Below are positions 9,536-19,956 of a DNA stretch of 64,000 nucleotides, piece by piece. The stretch's first letter is position 1. Each line of letters begins with the position of its first letter. The notes beneath the pieces are model-generated. The model searched no databases and had not been told where the DNA came from. It saw nothing but the letters and a program-made list of their open reading frames with translations. Origin of the DNA: Pseudomonas sp. LRP2-20 (GTDB taxonomy: Bacteria; Pseudomonadota; Gammaproteobacteria; Pseudomonadales; Pseudomonadaceae); NCBI RefSeq assembly GCF_024349685.1, contig NZ_AP025944.1, positions 1,370,001-1,434,000 on the forward strand, read 5' to 3'. A program made the translations under genes and the position numbers.

Positions 9536-10210
9536 ATGACTGAGAAACGCGCGGTAATCCTGCTGTCTGGCGGCCTCGATTCGGCCACGGTCGTTGCCAT
9601 GGCCAAGGCAGAAGGCTACAGCTGCTACACCATGAGCTTCGACTACGGCCAGCGCCATCGCGCCGAGCTGAATGCCGCTGCCCGCGTCGCCCGCGACCTG
9701 GGCGTGGTCGAGCACAAGGTCATTGGCCTCAACCTCGATGGCATTGGCGGCTCGGCCCTGACCGACAGCAGCATCGATGTGCCGGAGACTCCGGGCGAGG
9801 GTATTCCGGTGACCTACGTGCCGGCCCGCAACACCGTGTTTCTCTCGCTGGCGCTGGGTTGGGCGGAAGTGCTGGACGCCCGTGACATCTTCATCGGCGT
9901 CAACGCCGTGGACTATTCCGGCTACCCGGATTGCCGCCCGGAGTTCGTCGAGGCGTTCGAGCGCATGGCCAACCTGGCCACCAAGGCTGGCGTCGAAGGG
10001 CAGGGCTTCCGCATCCAGGCGCCGCTGCAGAACATGAGCAAGGCGCAGATCGTGCAGGCGGGTATCGCCCGCGGCGTGGACTACAGCCTGACGGTTTCCT
10101 GCTATCAGGCCAACGATGAAGGCCAGGCGTGCGGCAAATGCGACAGTTGCCGCTTGCGTGCTGATGGTTTCAAGGCGGCAGGTGTGCAAGATCCGACCCG
10201 GTACTTTTGA
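9536..10210 (+). CDS. queC: 7-cyano-7-deazaguanine synthase QueC
   Basis: A 224-residue ATP-dependent enzyme making preQ0 from 7-carboxy-7-deazaguanine, acting directly after QueE. The PP-loop SGGLDS is at residues 11-16, and a C-terminal zinc site is formed by the cysteines in [18 protein letters not shown] chose the ATG at 9536 because TGAGGAG (9521-9527) lies 8 nt upstream; an in-frame GTG at 9527 overlaps that site. Confidence 0.96.
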   Translation: MTEKRAVILLSGGLDSATVVAMAKAEGYSCYTMSFDYGQRHRAELNAAARVARDLGVVEHKVIGLNLDGIGGSALTDSSIDVPETPGEGIPVTYVPARNTVFLSLALGWAEVLDARDIFIGVNAVDYSGYPDCRPEFVEAFERMANLATKAGVEGQGFRIQAPLQNMSKAQIVQAGIARGVDYSLTVSCYQANDEGQACGKCDSCRLRADGFKAAGVQDPTRYF

Positions 10211-10229
10211 TGAAAGGTTGCCTCAGGTA

Positions 10230-10257
10230 TTGATTTCCCGTTAGAAATCAGTATTAT
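10230..10257 (+). promoter_or_regulatory. sigma-70 promoter for tRNA-Lys
   Basis: TTGATT at 10230-10235 and TATTAT at 10252-10257 with a 16-nt spacer, placing the start site a few nucleotides before the tRNA. Inferred from consensus match and position. Confidence 0.6.
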
Positions 10258-10271
10258 ACGCGCCATCCAAC

Positions 10272-10347
10272 GGGTCGTTAGCTCAGTTGGTAGAGCAGTT
10301 GGCTTTTAACCAATTGGTCGTAGGTTCGAATCCTACACGACCCACCA
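10272..10347 (+). tRNA. tRNA-Lys (anticodon TTT)
   Basis: A 76-nt cloverleaf with acceptor stem GGGTCGT/ACGACCC, D-loop GCTCAGTTGGTAGAGC, anticodon loop CTTTTAA (anticodon TTT), T-arm GTAGGTTCGAATCCTAC and an encoded 3' CCA. Confidence 0.97.
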
Positions 10348-10359
10348 TATGCAGCAAGG

Positions 10360-10397
10360 CAAAGCCCGCTACCAGAAATGGTCGCGGGCTTTGTCGT
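10360..10397 (+). terminator. terminator after tRNA-Lys
   Basis: CAAAGCCCGC and GCGGGCTTTG arms around a short loop, followed by TCGTT. It sits 13 nt after the tRNA. The T-tract is weak, but the GC stem is strong. Confidence 0.7.
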
Positions 10398-10438
10398 TCA
10401 TGGCTGGCTGGTAAGGGCGCGCAGGGCGCCCCTGCTGA

Positions 10439-11398
10439 TTATTCAGCCCACTCAGGATCCCCGGTAAACACCACGGTAATCCAGCGATCCGGCCCTTCGC
10501 CACCTACCGCATCGCCGATCTCATTGCGCCACGCATCCCATTCATCGATGGTCTTCGCAGCCATGGTCTTCGGCACGATGAAATACAGCTCGATCTCCCG
10601 CGAGCGCCCGACCTTGGCCACATAGGCCCTGTACGATTGCAGGCCGTGGCGCGCCACGAATGCGCGCGCCACCTCGTCCACGTGCAGCTTCAGGTCGCCC
10701 GGTGTCACCAGGAAGATTTCCGATAGCGCCTGGCGCACGACCGACAGTGGCAGCGGAATGATCACCAGGCACACCAATGCCAGTACTGCCGGGTCGATGT
10801 ACGGCGATACCCACTCCCATTGCGTGCCCTGCACTGCGTAGCCGAAGCAGAAGGCGATCAACAGGGCGGCGGTGATGCTGGCCGACATCACCCAGCCTTT
10901 CACGTCCATGCGCACGAAGTCCGACTTCAGTTTGCGGTTGGCGCGGTTCTCGACCACGGCGATGGTGGCGCAGGCGATCACGGTCAGCAGCGCGTAGACC
11001 ATGGCGATGCCGAACTCCAGGTGCCGGCCGCCTTGCAGCAGGCTGCTGACGGCGTTGATCAACGCGTAGATGGCGACGCCGCTGAGCAGGATGCCATTGA
11101 GTGCCAGGACCATCGGTTCCAGGTGCCAGAAGCCCATGGTGAAGCGCTCACGCAGCTTGCGCGAGAGCTGCAGGCTGGTGGCGTGCGAAGTGATCAGTTT
11201 GACCACCACCAGCGACAGGCCGCTCATGCTGGCGTCGACCAGCGAATAGACACCGTCGAAGACGATCGAGAAGGAGCCGGAGGCCAGGCCGAAGCCGATG
11301 CCGATGGTGGCGATGAACAGGGTGACGGCGATCGAGGTGCGTAACAGGCCCTGTTCGCTCGTGATATCGAAGAAAGAAGATCGGGGTGTGGTTTGCAT
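10439..11398 (-). CDS. cation diffusion facilitator family transporter
   Basis: A 319-residue inner-membrane protein with about six membrane helices (residues 20-45, 52-70, 95-120, 128-150, 168-190 and 200-220), followed by a cytoplasmic domain of about 90 residues. The sequence SIVFDGVYSLVDASMS in helix 2 fits the Asp-containing metal site of CDF proteins (predicted Co/Zn/Cd/Fe efflux). The family call is from overall pattern. Substrate is unknown, and the gene stands alone between tRNA-Lys and a REP pair. Confidence 0.8.
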   Translation of the reverse strand: MQTTPRSSFFDITSEQGLLRTSIAVTLFIATIGIGFGLASGSFSIVFDGVYSLVDASMSGLSLVVVKLITSHATSLQLSRKLRERFTMGFWHLEPMVLALNGILLSGVAIYALINAVSSLLQGGRHLEFGIAMVYALLTVIACATIAVVENRANRKLKSDFVRMDVKGWVMSASITAALLIAFCFGYAVQGTQWEWVSPYIDPAVLALVCLVIIPLPLSVVRQALSEIFLVTPGDLKLHVDEVARAFVARHGLQSYRAYVAKVGRSREIELYFIVPKTMAAKTIDEWDAWRNEIGDAVGGEGPDRWITVVFTGDPEWAE

Positions 11399-11442
11399 AA
11401 CTTGAACTCAGTGTGACGATTTTGCTTTTTGGGGCCTGTGCC

Positions 11443-11536
11443 GGCCTCTTCGCGGGCAAGCCCGCTCCCACAGAGATATCACAAGCCTCAAGTGCTGCAC
11501 GGTACCTGTGGGAGCGGGCTTGCCCGCGAAGAGGCC
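11443..11536. repeat. REP palindromic pair
   Basis: Inverted arms 11443-11475 and 11505-11536 with the core CGCGGGCAAGCCCGCTCCCA, in the gap between the 5' end of the cation transporter gene and the 3' end of the chemoreceptor gene. Confidence 0.9.
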
Positions 11537-11544
11537 CTTACAGG

Positions 11545-13611
11545 CTAGACGCGAAACTGTTCCATCAATGCCTGTTGCTGGTTGGCCAACCGATTGAGGG
11601 CCTGGCTGATCCGTGCTGACTCATCGGCCTGGCCCGATAGCGACTCGGTCACGTCGCGAATCCCGGCCACGTTGCGGTTCACTTCCTCGGCCACCGCACT
11701 CTGCTCCTCAGCTGCCGAGGCGATCTGCAGGTTCATGTCGCTGATCACCGCCACGGCCTCGCCAATGCGCTCCAGCGCCGGCAGCGCCTGCTCCATGCGG
11801 GTGGCGCTGGCCTGGGCCTGGCGCTGGCCTTCATGCATGGCGCCGACCACGTCCTGGGTGCCTTGCTGCAGCCCTTCGATCACCTGGCGAATCTCTTCCA
11901 CCGACACTTGCGTGCGCTGGGCCAGGCTGCGCACTTCGTCGGCGACCACGGCAAAGCCACGCCCGGCCTCGCCTGCGCGGGCGGCTTCGATGGCGGCGTT
12001 GAGTGCCAGCAGGTTGGTCTGCTCGGCAATCGCGCGGATCACGTCCAGCACCGAGCCGATCTGCTCGCTGCGCTGCTCCAGCGCGCGGGCCTCGTCCATG
12101 GCGACGTCCATGCCGGTTGCCAGCTGGTCGATGGTCTGGCGGGTACTGGCGATCAGCTGCAGGCCCTCACGGCTGGCCTGGTCGGCGCCGCGTGCGGCCT
12201 GGGCCGCCTGTGCAGCGTTGTGGGCAACGTCCTGGGCGGTGGCGCTCATTTCGTTGGCGGCGGTGGCGACCTGTTCGATTTCCCGCTGCTGCTGTTGCAT
12301 GCCATTGCTGGTCTGGCTGGCGATGGCGGCGGACTGGTCGGCAGTGCCGCGGGCCTCGAGCAGTGAGCCTTTGACCTGGGCGATCACCGGCTGCAGCTTG
12401 TCGAGGAAGCGGTTGAACCAGCCTGTCAGCTGGCCCAGTTCGTCCTGGCGGGCGTAGTCCAGGCGACGGGTCAGGTCGCCTTCGCCGCTGGCGATGTCTT
12501 CCAGGCGGGCGGCCACGGCGAGGATTGGCCGGGTGACGCCACGGGCGGTCAGCCAGACCAGCAGCAGGCCGATGATCGCGGCGCCCAGGCCGATCAGCAG
12601 GCTGGTCAGGTTGGCGCTCTGGTTATGGGTATCCAGGCGCTGATTGAGGGCCAGGGCTGGCGCTTGCAGCACTGCCTCCGGCAGTTCCAGTTGCACCTGC
12701 CAGGCGGTGGCGCCAGGAATGGGCGCGAACGGGCGTGTTACGCGCAGCATGCCCTGGTCTACCGCCTTGTCCAGCGGCTGGCCGAGCTTGCTGGCGTCAC
12801 GACTGTGCCCGGCGAGCAGGCCGGCTGCACTGACTATGCTGACCTGGCCTTGACCGTCGAACAGTTCCTGGCGGCTGTCCAGGCTCAGTTGCTGGAGGTT
12901 GTCCAGGCCAATGTCCAGGCCGACCACGCCGACGACCTTGCCGTTTTCCAGCAGCGGCAGGGCGATGCTGGTCATCAGCACCTGGTGACCATTGACCTCG
13001 TCGAGGTAGGGCTCGAGCATGCAGGCCCTGGCGGTTTCCTGAGGGCAGGTCAGCCAGCGATTCTTGGCCTGGCCATTGGTGCCGGGGCTGTTGTCGCCCA
13101 GCATCGACTCGGGCATCGCTTCCAGCTCCAGGGTGCCTGGGCGGGGTTGCGACCAGTACAGCGAGAAACGTCCGCTTTCGTTGCTGCCGCTGGTCTCCTG
13201 GCCAATGAACTGATTGTCCTGATGGTCGAGTGCATTGGGCTGGAACACCAGGTACAGGCCGATCACGTCCGGGTTGCCGGCGAGGCTGGCGTGGGCCTGG
13301 CGAGTCAGTTCGCCACGCAGGTCGCTGACGCCCTTGGCCTTGAGCGCCTGCACCAGGCGGGCGAAGCCGTTGCCGTACTGGTAGGCGTCCATGAAGTAGC
13401 GCTGGATGCGCAGTGCCTGGGTTTCGGCGTGGGCCTGCAGGCGCAGGCGAGCACTGTGTTCGAGCATTTCGGAGCTGGCCTGGTTGACCAGCGCCGCGCT
13501 ACGCCGCGACTGGGTCAGTGAGCTGGCGACCAGCAGGGCGACGATGGCCAGCAGGCACAGGCCGGTAAGCAGGGTGATCTTCCACTGGATGGAGAGGCGG
13601 CGCAGCGACAT
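11545..13611 (-). CDS. mcpU: methyl-accepting chemotaxis protein, McpU-like
   Basis: A 688-residue chemoreceptor: membrane helix about residues 10-30, a large periplasmic sensor of about 290 residues (dCache type by length and by the DVIGLYLVF and [12 protein letters not shown] segments), a second membrane helix (about 340-360), HAMP, then the signalling domain with the hairpin tip [19 protein letters not shown]. The position next to a PuuP-like permease matches P. putida mcpU (polyamine chemoreceptor) as I remember it. Ligand specificity is inferred from context and recollection, not from binding residues. Confidence 0.85.
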   Translation of the reverse strand: MSLRRLSIQWKITLLTGLCLLAIVALLVASSLTQSRRSAALVNQASSEMLEHSARLRLQAHAETQALRIQRYFMDAYQYGNGFARLVQALKAKGVSDLRGELTRQAHASLAGNPDVIGLYLVFQPNALDHQDNQFIGQETSGSNESGRFSLYWSQPRPGTLELEAMPESMLGDNSPGTNGQAKNRWLTCPQETARACMLEPYLDEVNGHQVLMTSIALPLLENGKVVGVVGLDIGLDNLQQLSLDSRQELFDGQGQVSIVSAAGLLAGHSRDASKLGQPLDKAVDQGMLRVTRPFAPIPGATAWQVQLELPEAVLQAPALALNQRLDTHNQSANLTSLLIGLGAAIIGLLLVWLTARGVTRPILAVAARLEDIASGEGDLTRRLDYARQDELGQLTGWFNRFLDKLQPVIAQVKGSLLEARGTADQSAAIASQTSNGMQQQQREIEQVATAANEMSATAQDVAHNAAQAAQAARGADQASREGLQLIASTRQTIDQLATGMDVAMDEARALEQRSEQIGSVLDVIRAIAEQTNLLALNAAIEAARAGEAGRGFAVVADEVRSLAQRTQVSVEEIRQVIEGLQQGTQDVVGAMHEGQRQAQASATRMEQALPALERIGEAVAVISDMNLQIASAAEEQSAVAEEVNRNVAGIRDVTESLSGQADESARISQALNRLANQQQALMEQFRV

Positions 13612-13635
13612 GAGGGCTTTCCTTATCGTTCAACA

Positions 13636-13665
13636 ACAACGCCCGCGTTCAGGCGCGGGCGTTGT
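13636..13665 (-). terminator. hairpin between puuP and mcpU
   Basis: 12-bp arms ACAACGCCCGCG/CGCGGGCGTTGT around a 6-nt loop. On the minus strand it lies after puuP and before mcpU, and it is followed by TGTTGAACG rather than a clean T run. It is either a weak terminator or an attenuating stem that lowers mcpU read-through. Confidence 0.5.
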
Positions 13666-13677
13666 CGGTGGCTGGAG

Positions 13678-15030
13678 TCAATCAGCGACGTAGTTCGGTG
13701 GCGAGACCCGGAAGGCCTTGGTCAGCCAGGCCAGGTGCAGCAGCCCCGCCAGTGCCCAGAGGCCGCCGAAGATCAACGAATGTTCGTTAAGGTCAAGCCA
13801 GAGCTTGGCGATGATGCAGAAACCAATGGTCGGCAGGGCCAGGTACTTCACTTTGTTGGCCAGCCCCTGGCGATTGCCCTCACGCAGGTAGCAGTGACTG
13901 ATCACCGACAGGTTGACGAAGCTGAAGGCTACCAGCGCGCCGAAGTTGATGATCGAGGTGGCGGTGACCAGGTCGAAGAAGATGGCCGAGAGGGCGATCA
14001 CGCCGACCACGGCAATGTTCACGATCGGGGTCTTGTAGCGCGGATGCAGGCGGGCGAACACGCCGCTCGGGATCACATTGTCGCGGCCCATGACGTACAG
14101 CAGGCGCGACACGCTGGTCTGCGAGGCCAGGCCCGAGGCGATGGTGTTGATCACCGTGCAGGCGATGAAGATCGACTGGAACAGCTTGCCGCCGACATAC
14201 AGGGCGATTTCCGGCAGCGCGGCTTCTGGGTCATGGAAGCGTGCGTTGGTCGGGAAGTAGGCCTGCATGAAGTACGACACGCCGATGAACACCACGCCGC
14301 CAATCAGGGCGGTGAGGAAGATCGCCCGCGGAATGATCTTGCCCGGATCCTTGGTTTCTTCGGACAGGCAGGTGACGGCGTCGAAGCCCAGGAACGAGAA
14401 GCACAGGATGGTTGCGCCGGCAGCCAGGGCGCTGAGCTGGGTCTGCGAGTCGGCGAACGGGGTCAGGCTCCAGGAGGTACCCAGTCCCTCGCCCTGGTCC
14501 AGACCGCGGATGCACAGGTAGATGAACACCGACATGATCATCAGCTGCACAACCACGAACAGCAGGTTGAAATGCGCCACCAGGTTGATGCTGCGCATGT
14601 TGATCAGGCTGATCAGGGTAACGAAGCCAGCCACCCACATCCACGCCGGCACCTCGGGGAACATGGCCGAGAGGTAGAGCTTGGCGAGCAAAGCGTTGAC
14701 CATGGGCAGCAAGAGGTAATCAAGCAGCGAAGACCAGCCGACCAGGAAGCCCACATGCGGGTTGATGGCGCGTTGGGTGTAGGTGTACGCAGAGCCGGAC
14801 TGTGGGAAGCGGCGTACCAGCGTGCCGTAGCTCACAGCGGTGAACAGAACGCCGGCCAGGGCCAGCAGGTAGGCGCTGGGAACGTGGCCGGAGGTAACGC
14901 CGGACACGATGCCGAAAGTGTCGAACACGGTCATTGGCGTGAGGTACGCCAGACCGATGATGACCACGTGCCAGAGGCGCAGGGATTTACGGAATTGGCC
15001 GTTGCCGGTGGCGTTGTGGTCAGGCTGCAT
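13678..15030 (-). CDS. puuP: APC family putrescine importer, PuuP-like
   Basis: A 450-residue permease with about 12 membrane helices. Long stretches match E. coli PuuP as I know it: [70 protein letters not shown] and [12 protein letters not shown]. PuuP is a proton-driven putrescine importer. The neighbouring chemoreceptor is of the polyamine type, so sensing and uptake of the same compound are probably paired. The start MQPDHNATG follows GGAGCCACACCAGC. Confidence 0.88.
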   Translation of the reverse strand: MQPDHNATGNGQFRKSLRLWHVVIIGLAYLTPMTVFDTFGIVSGVTSGHVPSAYLLALAGVLFTAVSYGTLVRRFPQSGSAYTYTQRAINPHVGFLVGWSSLLDYLLLPMVNALLAKLYLSAMFPEVPAWMWVAGFVTLISLINMRSINLVAHFNLLFVVVQLMIMSVFIYLCIRGLDQGEGLGTSWSLTPFADSQTQLSALAAGATILCFSFLGFDAVTCLSEETKDPGKIIPRAIFLTALIGGVVFIGVSYFMQAYFPTNARFHDPEAALPEIALYVGGKLFQSIFIACTVINTIASGLASQTSVSRLLYVMGRDNVIPSGVFARLHPRYKTPIVNIAVVGVIALSAIFFDLVTATSIINFGALVAFSFVNLSVISHCYLREGNRQGLANKVKYLALPTIGFCIIAKLWLDLNEHSLIFGGLWALAGLLHLAWLTKAFRVSPPNYVAD

Positions 15031-15506
15031 GCTGGTGTGGCTCCATGTTGTTCACCTTTTTTGTTTGGAGCAGAGATAGGCGCGGGCTAGGCGCCGACGT
15101 CAGGCCGGCAGTGCCGTGGCGAGGAGGTTGAAGCGTGCGGGCAGGGGCATCCGAGCATCATGACGGCGCGACTTTTTCTTCTTCGTGGATCGGGCGCTGG
15201 GCGAGGTGGTGAAAATAAAAAACGATTGGTAGGGAGGCGTCAAGTTAAACATGACAAGATGTTGCGAAATTGAAATATTTATCGGTTAAACGGCCTGAAT
15301 GTTCGGTTTTTGCGCGTTTTTTTGCGGTTTCGATCGACTTAAATGTTCGTAAAAATTAACGATGGCCCTGATTGTCGGACAATTCCCAAATCCAACCTTT
15401 CTGCCTTGACGTGGTCACCAGGTTTCCATGGCGATGATATTCTTTGGCACCCCTTGCAGCCGATTGGCTGCGAAACTGCCCATATGGACATCGATCGGTT
15501 CTATTC
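15031..15506. other. intergenic region between puuP and the DUF945 gene
   Basis: About 475 nt with no convincing gene. The part from about 15200 to 15360 is clearly more AT-rich than its surroundings and contains T-rich tracts, so the divergent promoters of puuP and the DUF945 gene are probably here. No named operator could be assigned. Confidence 0.6.
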
Positions 15507-17018
15507 ATGAAGAAATCAGTAGGCATCCTTTCCGGCCTGGCCATCGCCATCGCCGTCGTGACCACCGCTGGCGCCTGGTACACCGGCAAGCAACTGCCTG
15601 GGGAGCTGGACAACGCCGTCAGCCGCAGCAACCAACAGCTGAAGAAAGCGCTGACCAACTATGGCGGCAGCATGACCGTCGAGCTGGTCTCGCTCGATCA
15701 GCATTTCTTCAGCAGCACTGCGCAGTACCGGCTCAAGGCCAAGGACATCAATCTCGGCCATGGCGAAGTGGTCAGTTTCGACCTCGGCATGACCGACCAG
15801 ATCGAGCACGGTCCATTCCCCTGGTCGCGGGTCAAGGCGTTGAAACTGGTGCCGGTGTTGGCCACGAGCAGCAGCAGCCTGCAGAAGGATGACCTCACTG
15901 CGCCGTGGTTCGCTGCGGCAGGCGAGCAGTCACCGATCAGCGCACATACCAGCCTGGGCTTCTCGGGCAACGTCGACAGCACCATCACCGTGGCGCCGCT
16001 CAAGCGTACAGAGGCCGATGGCAGCAGCCTGGACTTCTCGGGAATGTCGTTGGAAGTCAGTGGCGATCAGGAAGGCAAGGCGTCGAAGTTCCATGGCAGC
16101 GCCGATCGCTTCGTGATCAAGCTGGTCGGCGAGGAGCACCCGCCGGCCACCCTCGAACTCTCGGGCCTGAAGGTCGGCGGCAACCTGGCGGCCAGCAAGC
16201 ATGACGCCGTGTACGTCGGCAATGTCGACCTGCTGCTGGCCGAGGCCAAGGCGACCTTGGGTGACAAGCAGCAGGTGCTGGTGCTCAAGGGCCTTGAGCA
16301 GAACGTGCTGCAGACCCTGGATGGCCCGGACACCGTGGGTGGCCGCGTGGATTACCGGGTGGCGGACATCACCTGGGACGGTCGCGCAGTCGGTAACGCG
16401 CAGATGGGGGTGAGCATCAAGTCGCTCAATGCCCCGGCCTTGCAGTCGCTGTCGAAGTGGTACCAGGCCCACTTGCCGGAATTCGAGGCTGCCCAGGCTG
16501 CCGGCCAGCCGGTGCCGGAAATCCAGATGGATGAGGCGGAAAAAGCCAGGTTCCATGGCGACCTGCAACAGTTGCTGGCTTCCAAGCCCAAGCTGGCGAT
16601 CGAGAACCTGGCGTTACGCACCGCCAATGGCGAGAGCCGTTTCGACCTGTCGATGGATTTTGCCAGTCCGTCCTCGTTCGACTTGCCGCCTGACCAGCTG
16701 AGCAGGCAGCTGATCACCGAGGTGAAAAGCAAACTGTCGTTGTCCAAGCCGATGATCGGTGACCTGGCGACGTTGCAGGCGCTGCTCGATGGGCAGACCG
16801 ATGCCCAGGCGATTGCCGCGCAATCGAGCCAGGCCGGGGAGATGGTCGGCATGATGGCGCTGCAGAGCGGCATGGCCACCGTGCAGGGCAACGATGTGGT
16901 GTCGAGCCTGCACTATGCCGATGGCATGGTTGACTTCAATGGCAAGAAGATGACGGTCGAAGAGTTCGCCATGCTGCTGGCGGCGCATTTTGCCGCGATG
17001 CAGCCACAGGAAGGCTGA
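15507..17018 (+). CDS. YdgA family (DUF945) protein
   Basis: A 503-residue protein with an N-terminal signal or anchor segment (MKKSVGILSGLAIAIAVVT) followed by a long beta-rich periplasmic region typical of DUF945/YdgA proteins (AWYTGKQLPGELD near the N-terminus is characteristic). Function in the envelope is unknown; a YdgA/AsmA-like lipid transport role would be speculation. I chose the ATG at 15507 because it begins the signal sequence; an in-frame start at 15444 would add 21 residues before it. Monocistronic, followed by a hairpin. Confidence 0.8.
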   Translation: MKKSVGILSGLAIAIAVVTTAGAWYTGKQLPGELDNAVSRSNQQLKKALTNYGGSMTVELVSLDQHFFSSTAQYRLKAKDINLGHGEVVSFDLGMTDQIEHGPFPWSRVKALKLVPVLATSSSSLQKDDLTAPWFAAAGEQSPISAHTSLGFSGNVDSTITVAPLKRTEADGSSLDFSGMSLEVSGDQEGKASKFHGSADRFVIKLVGEEHPPATLELSGLKVGGNLAASKHDAVYVGNVDLLLAEAKATLGDKQQVLVLKGLEQNVLQTLDGPDTVGGRVDYRVADITWDGRAVGNAQMGVSIKSLNAPALQSLSKWYQAHLPEFEAAQAAGQPVPEIQMDEAEKARFHGDLQQLLASKPKLAIENLALRTANGESRFDLSMDFASPSSFDLPPDQLSRQLITEVKSKLSLSKPMIGDLATLQALLDGQTDAQAIAAQSSQAGEMVGMMALQSGMATVQGNDVVSSLHYADGMVDFNGKKMTVEEFAMLLAAHFAAMQPQEG

Positions 17019-17032
17019 CCTTGCGAAGGGCA

Positions 17033-17068
17033 CCGGCCTGTTCGCGAGGTTGTCCGCGAAAAGGCCGG
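17033..17068 (+). terminator. degenerate REP-like hairpin after the DUF945 gene
   Basis: CCGGCCTGTTCGCG and CGCGAAAAGGCCGG arms around AGGTTGTC. It resembles a single REP unit that has lost its partner and may act as a transcription stop; no T run follows. Confidence 0.4.
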
Positions 17069-17252
17069 CGCCGGCTCTACAAAAACCACTTTAGAATTCC
17101 CTTGATTGTCTGTAGCCTTCGGCGTCCGATAATAATCCGCGCCCGCAGAGGGCCGTGGCGGCTTGCCTGCCGTCCGGCATCCTTAGCCGATCTGCCAGGG
17201 CCGGGTGATACACTCGATTTGACGCGCACGCGCGCCTGCAGGTCCAGCGATC

Positions 17253-18311
17253 ATGACCCAGATTTCCGAACGCCTTTTGGTTCAGGCCCACCTTGACGCC
17301 AAGCAGCCCAACCCGCTGACCGCCGAGCAGGAGGCCGAATACCGTGCGGCCATCGCTGCCGAGCTGAAAGCGCAGAACGCCGTGCTGGTGGCTCACTACT
17401 ACTGCGACCCGGTCATCCAGGCGCTGGCCGAAGAGACCGGCGGTTGCGTGTCCGACTCGCTGGAAATGGCCCGTTTCGGCAAGAATCACCCGGCCCAGAC
17501 GGTGATCGTCGCCGGCGTGCGTTTCATGGGCGAAACCGCCAAGATCCTCACCCCTGAAAAGCGCGTGCTGATGCCGACCCTGGAGGCTACCTGCTCGCTC
17601 GACCTGGGCTGCCCGGTCGAAGAGTTCTCGGCCTTCTGCGACCAGCACCCGGAGCGCACCGTGGTGGTCTATGCCAACACCTCCGCCGCCGTGAAGGCGC
17701 GGGCCGACTGGGTCGTGACGTCGAGCTGCGCGCTGGAAATCGTCGAAAGCCTGATGGATAACGGTGAGACCATCATCTGGGGGCCAGACCAGCACCTGGG
17801 TCGCTATATTCAGAAGCAGACCGGTGCCGACATGCTGCTATGGGACGGTGCCTGCATCGTTCACGAAGAGTTCAAGTCGCGCCAGCTGGCCGACATGAAG
17901 GCGCTGTATCCGGATGCTGCGATCCTGGTGCACCCGGAGTCACCGGAAGCAGTGATCGAGCTGGCCGACGCAGTGGGCTCCACCAGCCAGCTGATCAAGG
18001 CGGCGCAGACCCTGCCGAACAAGACCTTCATCGTCGCCACCGACCGCGGCATCTTCTACAAGATGCAGCAGCTGTGCCCGGACAAGGAATTCGTCGAAGC
18101 GCCCACCGCCGGCAATGGCGCGGCGTGCCGCAGCTGCGCGCACTGCCCGTGGATGGCGATGAATACCCTGGAGCGGGTGCTCGACTGCCTGCGTAACGGC
18201 AGCAATGAAATCTTCGTCGACCCGGCGCTGGTGCCCAAGGCGATCAAGCCGCTGAACCGTATGCTGGACTTTACCCAGGCCGCTCGCCTGAAACTCTCCG
18301 GTAACGCCTGA
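17253..18311 (+). CDS. nadA: quinolinate synthase NadA
   Basis: A 352-residue cytoplasmic enzyme that condenses iminoaspartate with dihydroxyacetone phosphate to quinolinate in NAD synthesis. Three repeated domains carry the [4Fe-4S] ligands C114 (EATCSLD), C201 (DGACIVH) and C298 (CRSCAHCPW), which correspond to C113/C200/C297 of the E. coli enzyme. Length is normal. ATG start after CAGGTCCAGCGATC. It stands alone, followed by a REP pair. Confidence 0.97.
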   Translation: MTQISERLLVQAHLDAKQPNPLTAEQEAEYRAAIAAELKAQNAVLVAHYYCDPVIQALAEETGGCVSDSLEMARFGKNHPAQTVIVAGVRFMGETAKILTPEKRVLMPTLEATCSLDLGCPVEEFSAFCDQHPERTVVVYANTSAAVKARADWVVTSSCALEIVESLMDNGETIIWGPDQHLGRYIQKQTGADMLLWDGACIVHEEFKSRQLADMKALYPDAAILVHPESPEAVIELADAVGSTSQLIKAAQTLPNKTFIVATDRGIFYKMQQLCPDKEFVEAPTAGNGAACRSCAHCPWMAMNTLERVLDCLRNGSNEIFVDPALVPKAIKPLNRMLDFTQAARLKLSGNA

Positions 18312-18327
18312 CGCTAGACCGAGTGGT

Positions 18328-18400
18328 CTTCTTCGCGGGTAAACCCGCTCCTACAGGGGAATGCGATCCCTATGGGAGCGGGTTTACCCGCGAAGAGGGC
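18328..18400. repeat. REP palindromic pair
   Basis: Inverted arms around CTTCGCGGGTAAACCCGCTC (18328-18357) and its complement (18370-18400), in the gap between the convergent nadA and bepA genes. Confidence 0.85.
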
Positions 18401-18401
18401 A

Positions 18402-19838
18402 TCAGCGTCCCATCATTTCCTGAACCATGCGCCGCTGCTCCATGATCTCGCGCTGGCGCTGGTCGATCTGCGAAGCCAGCGGGAAGTTGCTGCCCGCCCG
18501 ACGTTTGGCGTAATCGAGCTGCTGGATCGCCTGGTCGAAATCCCCCACTAGCGTGAAGTATTCCGCGCGCGCCCGGTGCAGGCCGATGGTGTTGCCCGAC
18601 AACCCGCGCACTTCAGCCATGTCGTACCACACGTCCGGGTCGTCCGGCCGGCTCTTGAGCAGATCGTCCAGCACCTTCTCGGCCGCGGCCGGCTTGTTCT
18701 GCTTCACCAGCAGGTCGGCACGCACCTGTTTCAGCGGATAGTTGCCCGGGTATAGCCCCTGCATGCGCTCGGCGCGCTGCTGCGCATCGGCCAGGCGATT
18801 GTTGGTGATGTCCAGGTCGATCTGCGCGAGGTTGTAGGTGATGTCGTTGGGCGCCTTGGCCAGCAACGGCTTGAGGTTTTCCCGCGCTTCGTTGAGCTGG
18901 CCGCCTTTGATCTGGGCCAGCGCCAGGCCATAACGTGCAGCGTCGAGCTTCGGGTTTTCATCGAGCTGGGAGCGGAAACGCTTTGCCGCCAGGCCCGGGG
19001 TCTCTTCATAGGTAAGGGCCACGCGGGCGCGGATCAGCTGGTAGCGCGCACTGTCCTCGATACCCCCCTTGGGCGCCTGCTCGGCACGGTTGCGGGTGTC
19101 GGCAATACGGGATTCGGTCACCGGGTGAGTCAGCAGGAACTCTGGCGGCTTGGCGCCGTAGCGGTACTGCTGGGCCAGGCGTTCGAACATGGTGGGCATG
19201 TTGCGTGGGTCGTAACCGGCCTTTTCCAGGTTCTGGATACCAACGCGGTCGGCTTCCTGCTCGTTTTGCCGCGAAAAGCGCCGTTGCTCCTGGATCGCCG
19301 CCGCCTGGGTGCCGGCAATCATGCCGATGCCGGCATCGCCGGCGCCGCCGGCCGCCAGCACGATACCGGCCAGCAACGCGGCCATCATCGGCAGTTGCAT
19401 GCGCTGCTGAGCCTCGACGCCACGGGCGAAGTGGCGCTGAGACAAGTGCGCCAGTTCGTGCGCCAGCACCGAGGCATACTCGCCTTCGGTACGGGCATTG
19501 AGGAACAGTCCGCCATTGACGCCGACGATGCCGCCAGGTGCGGCAAAGGCGTTGAGCTCGCGGCTGTCGATGAGGATGAATTCCAGGCGCCGGTCCTGCA
19601 GCTGGCTGGTTTCGGCCAGGCGGTAGACGGTGGTTTCGACATAGTCCTTGAGCTGCGGGTCGTTCAGCTGATTGACCTGGCCACGCAGCAGGCTCAGCCA
19701 GGCGCGACCGAGGTCGTGCTCCTGTTTTGGCGAGACGATCGCGGAGCTGGCGTCGCCCAGTGACGGCAGGTCGTCGGCATGGCCGGGAAGGGCCATCAGG
19801 CAGGCCAGCGCCAGCAGGGTGGGGCGCAGTAGATTCAT
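18402..19838 (-). CDS. bepA: BepA-like periplasmic M48 metalloprotease with TPR repeats
   Basis: A 478-residue secreted protein with a signal peptide ending ALPGHA (about residue 21), a zinc protease domain with HELAH at 127-131 and a further acidic ligand in NEQEAD (about 193-195), the regulatory-type histidine in LLTHPVTES (H238), and C-terminal TPR repeats (about 290-470). BepA/YfgC degrades or assists stalled outer membrane proteins at the BAM complex. I chose the start giving MNLLRPTLLALACLM because it begins the signal peptide; an upstream in-frame start would add 7 residues. Confidence 0.92.
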   Translation of the reverse strand: MNLLRPTLLALACLMALPGHADDLPSLGDASSAIVSPKQEHDLGRAWLSLLRGQVNQLNDPQLKDYVETTVYRLAETSQLQDRRLEFILIDSRELNAFAAPGGIVGVNGGLFLNARTEGEYASVLAHELAHLSQRHFARGVEAQQRMQLPMMAALLAGIVLAAGGAGDAGIGMIAGTQAAAIQEQRRFSRQNEQEADRVGIQNLEKAGYDPRNMPTMFERLAQQYRYGAKPPEFLLTHPVTESRIADTRNRAEQAPKGGIEDSARYQLIRARVALTYEETPGLAAKRFRSQLDENPKLDAARYGLALAQIKGGQLNEARENLKPLLAKAPNDITYNLAQIDLDITNNRLADAQQRAERMQGLYPGNYPLKQVRADLLVKQNKPAAAEKVLDDLLKSRPDDPDVWYDMAEVRGLSGNTIGLHRARAEYFTLVGDFDQAIQQLDYAKRRAGSNFPLASQIDQRQREIMEQRRMVQEMMGR

Positions 19839-19956
19839 GCAGAAGCTCGCGTCGATCAAAAAGCCTTACTGTAGCCGGGTCGCGCAGAGCCGACCAGTGG
19901 CGGTATGCTACCGAGCTTTTCCCACGACTGTTCGCCCCGCTCTGGAGACGCGCCCG

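Noticed and set aside
15444..15458. TTGGCAC...TTGCA, resembling a sigma-54 promoter before the DUF945 gene
   Set aside because: The distance between the GG and GC elements is 8 nt, two short of the 10 nt that sigma-54 needs, so it is probably chance.
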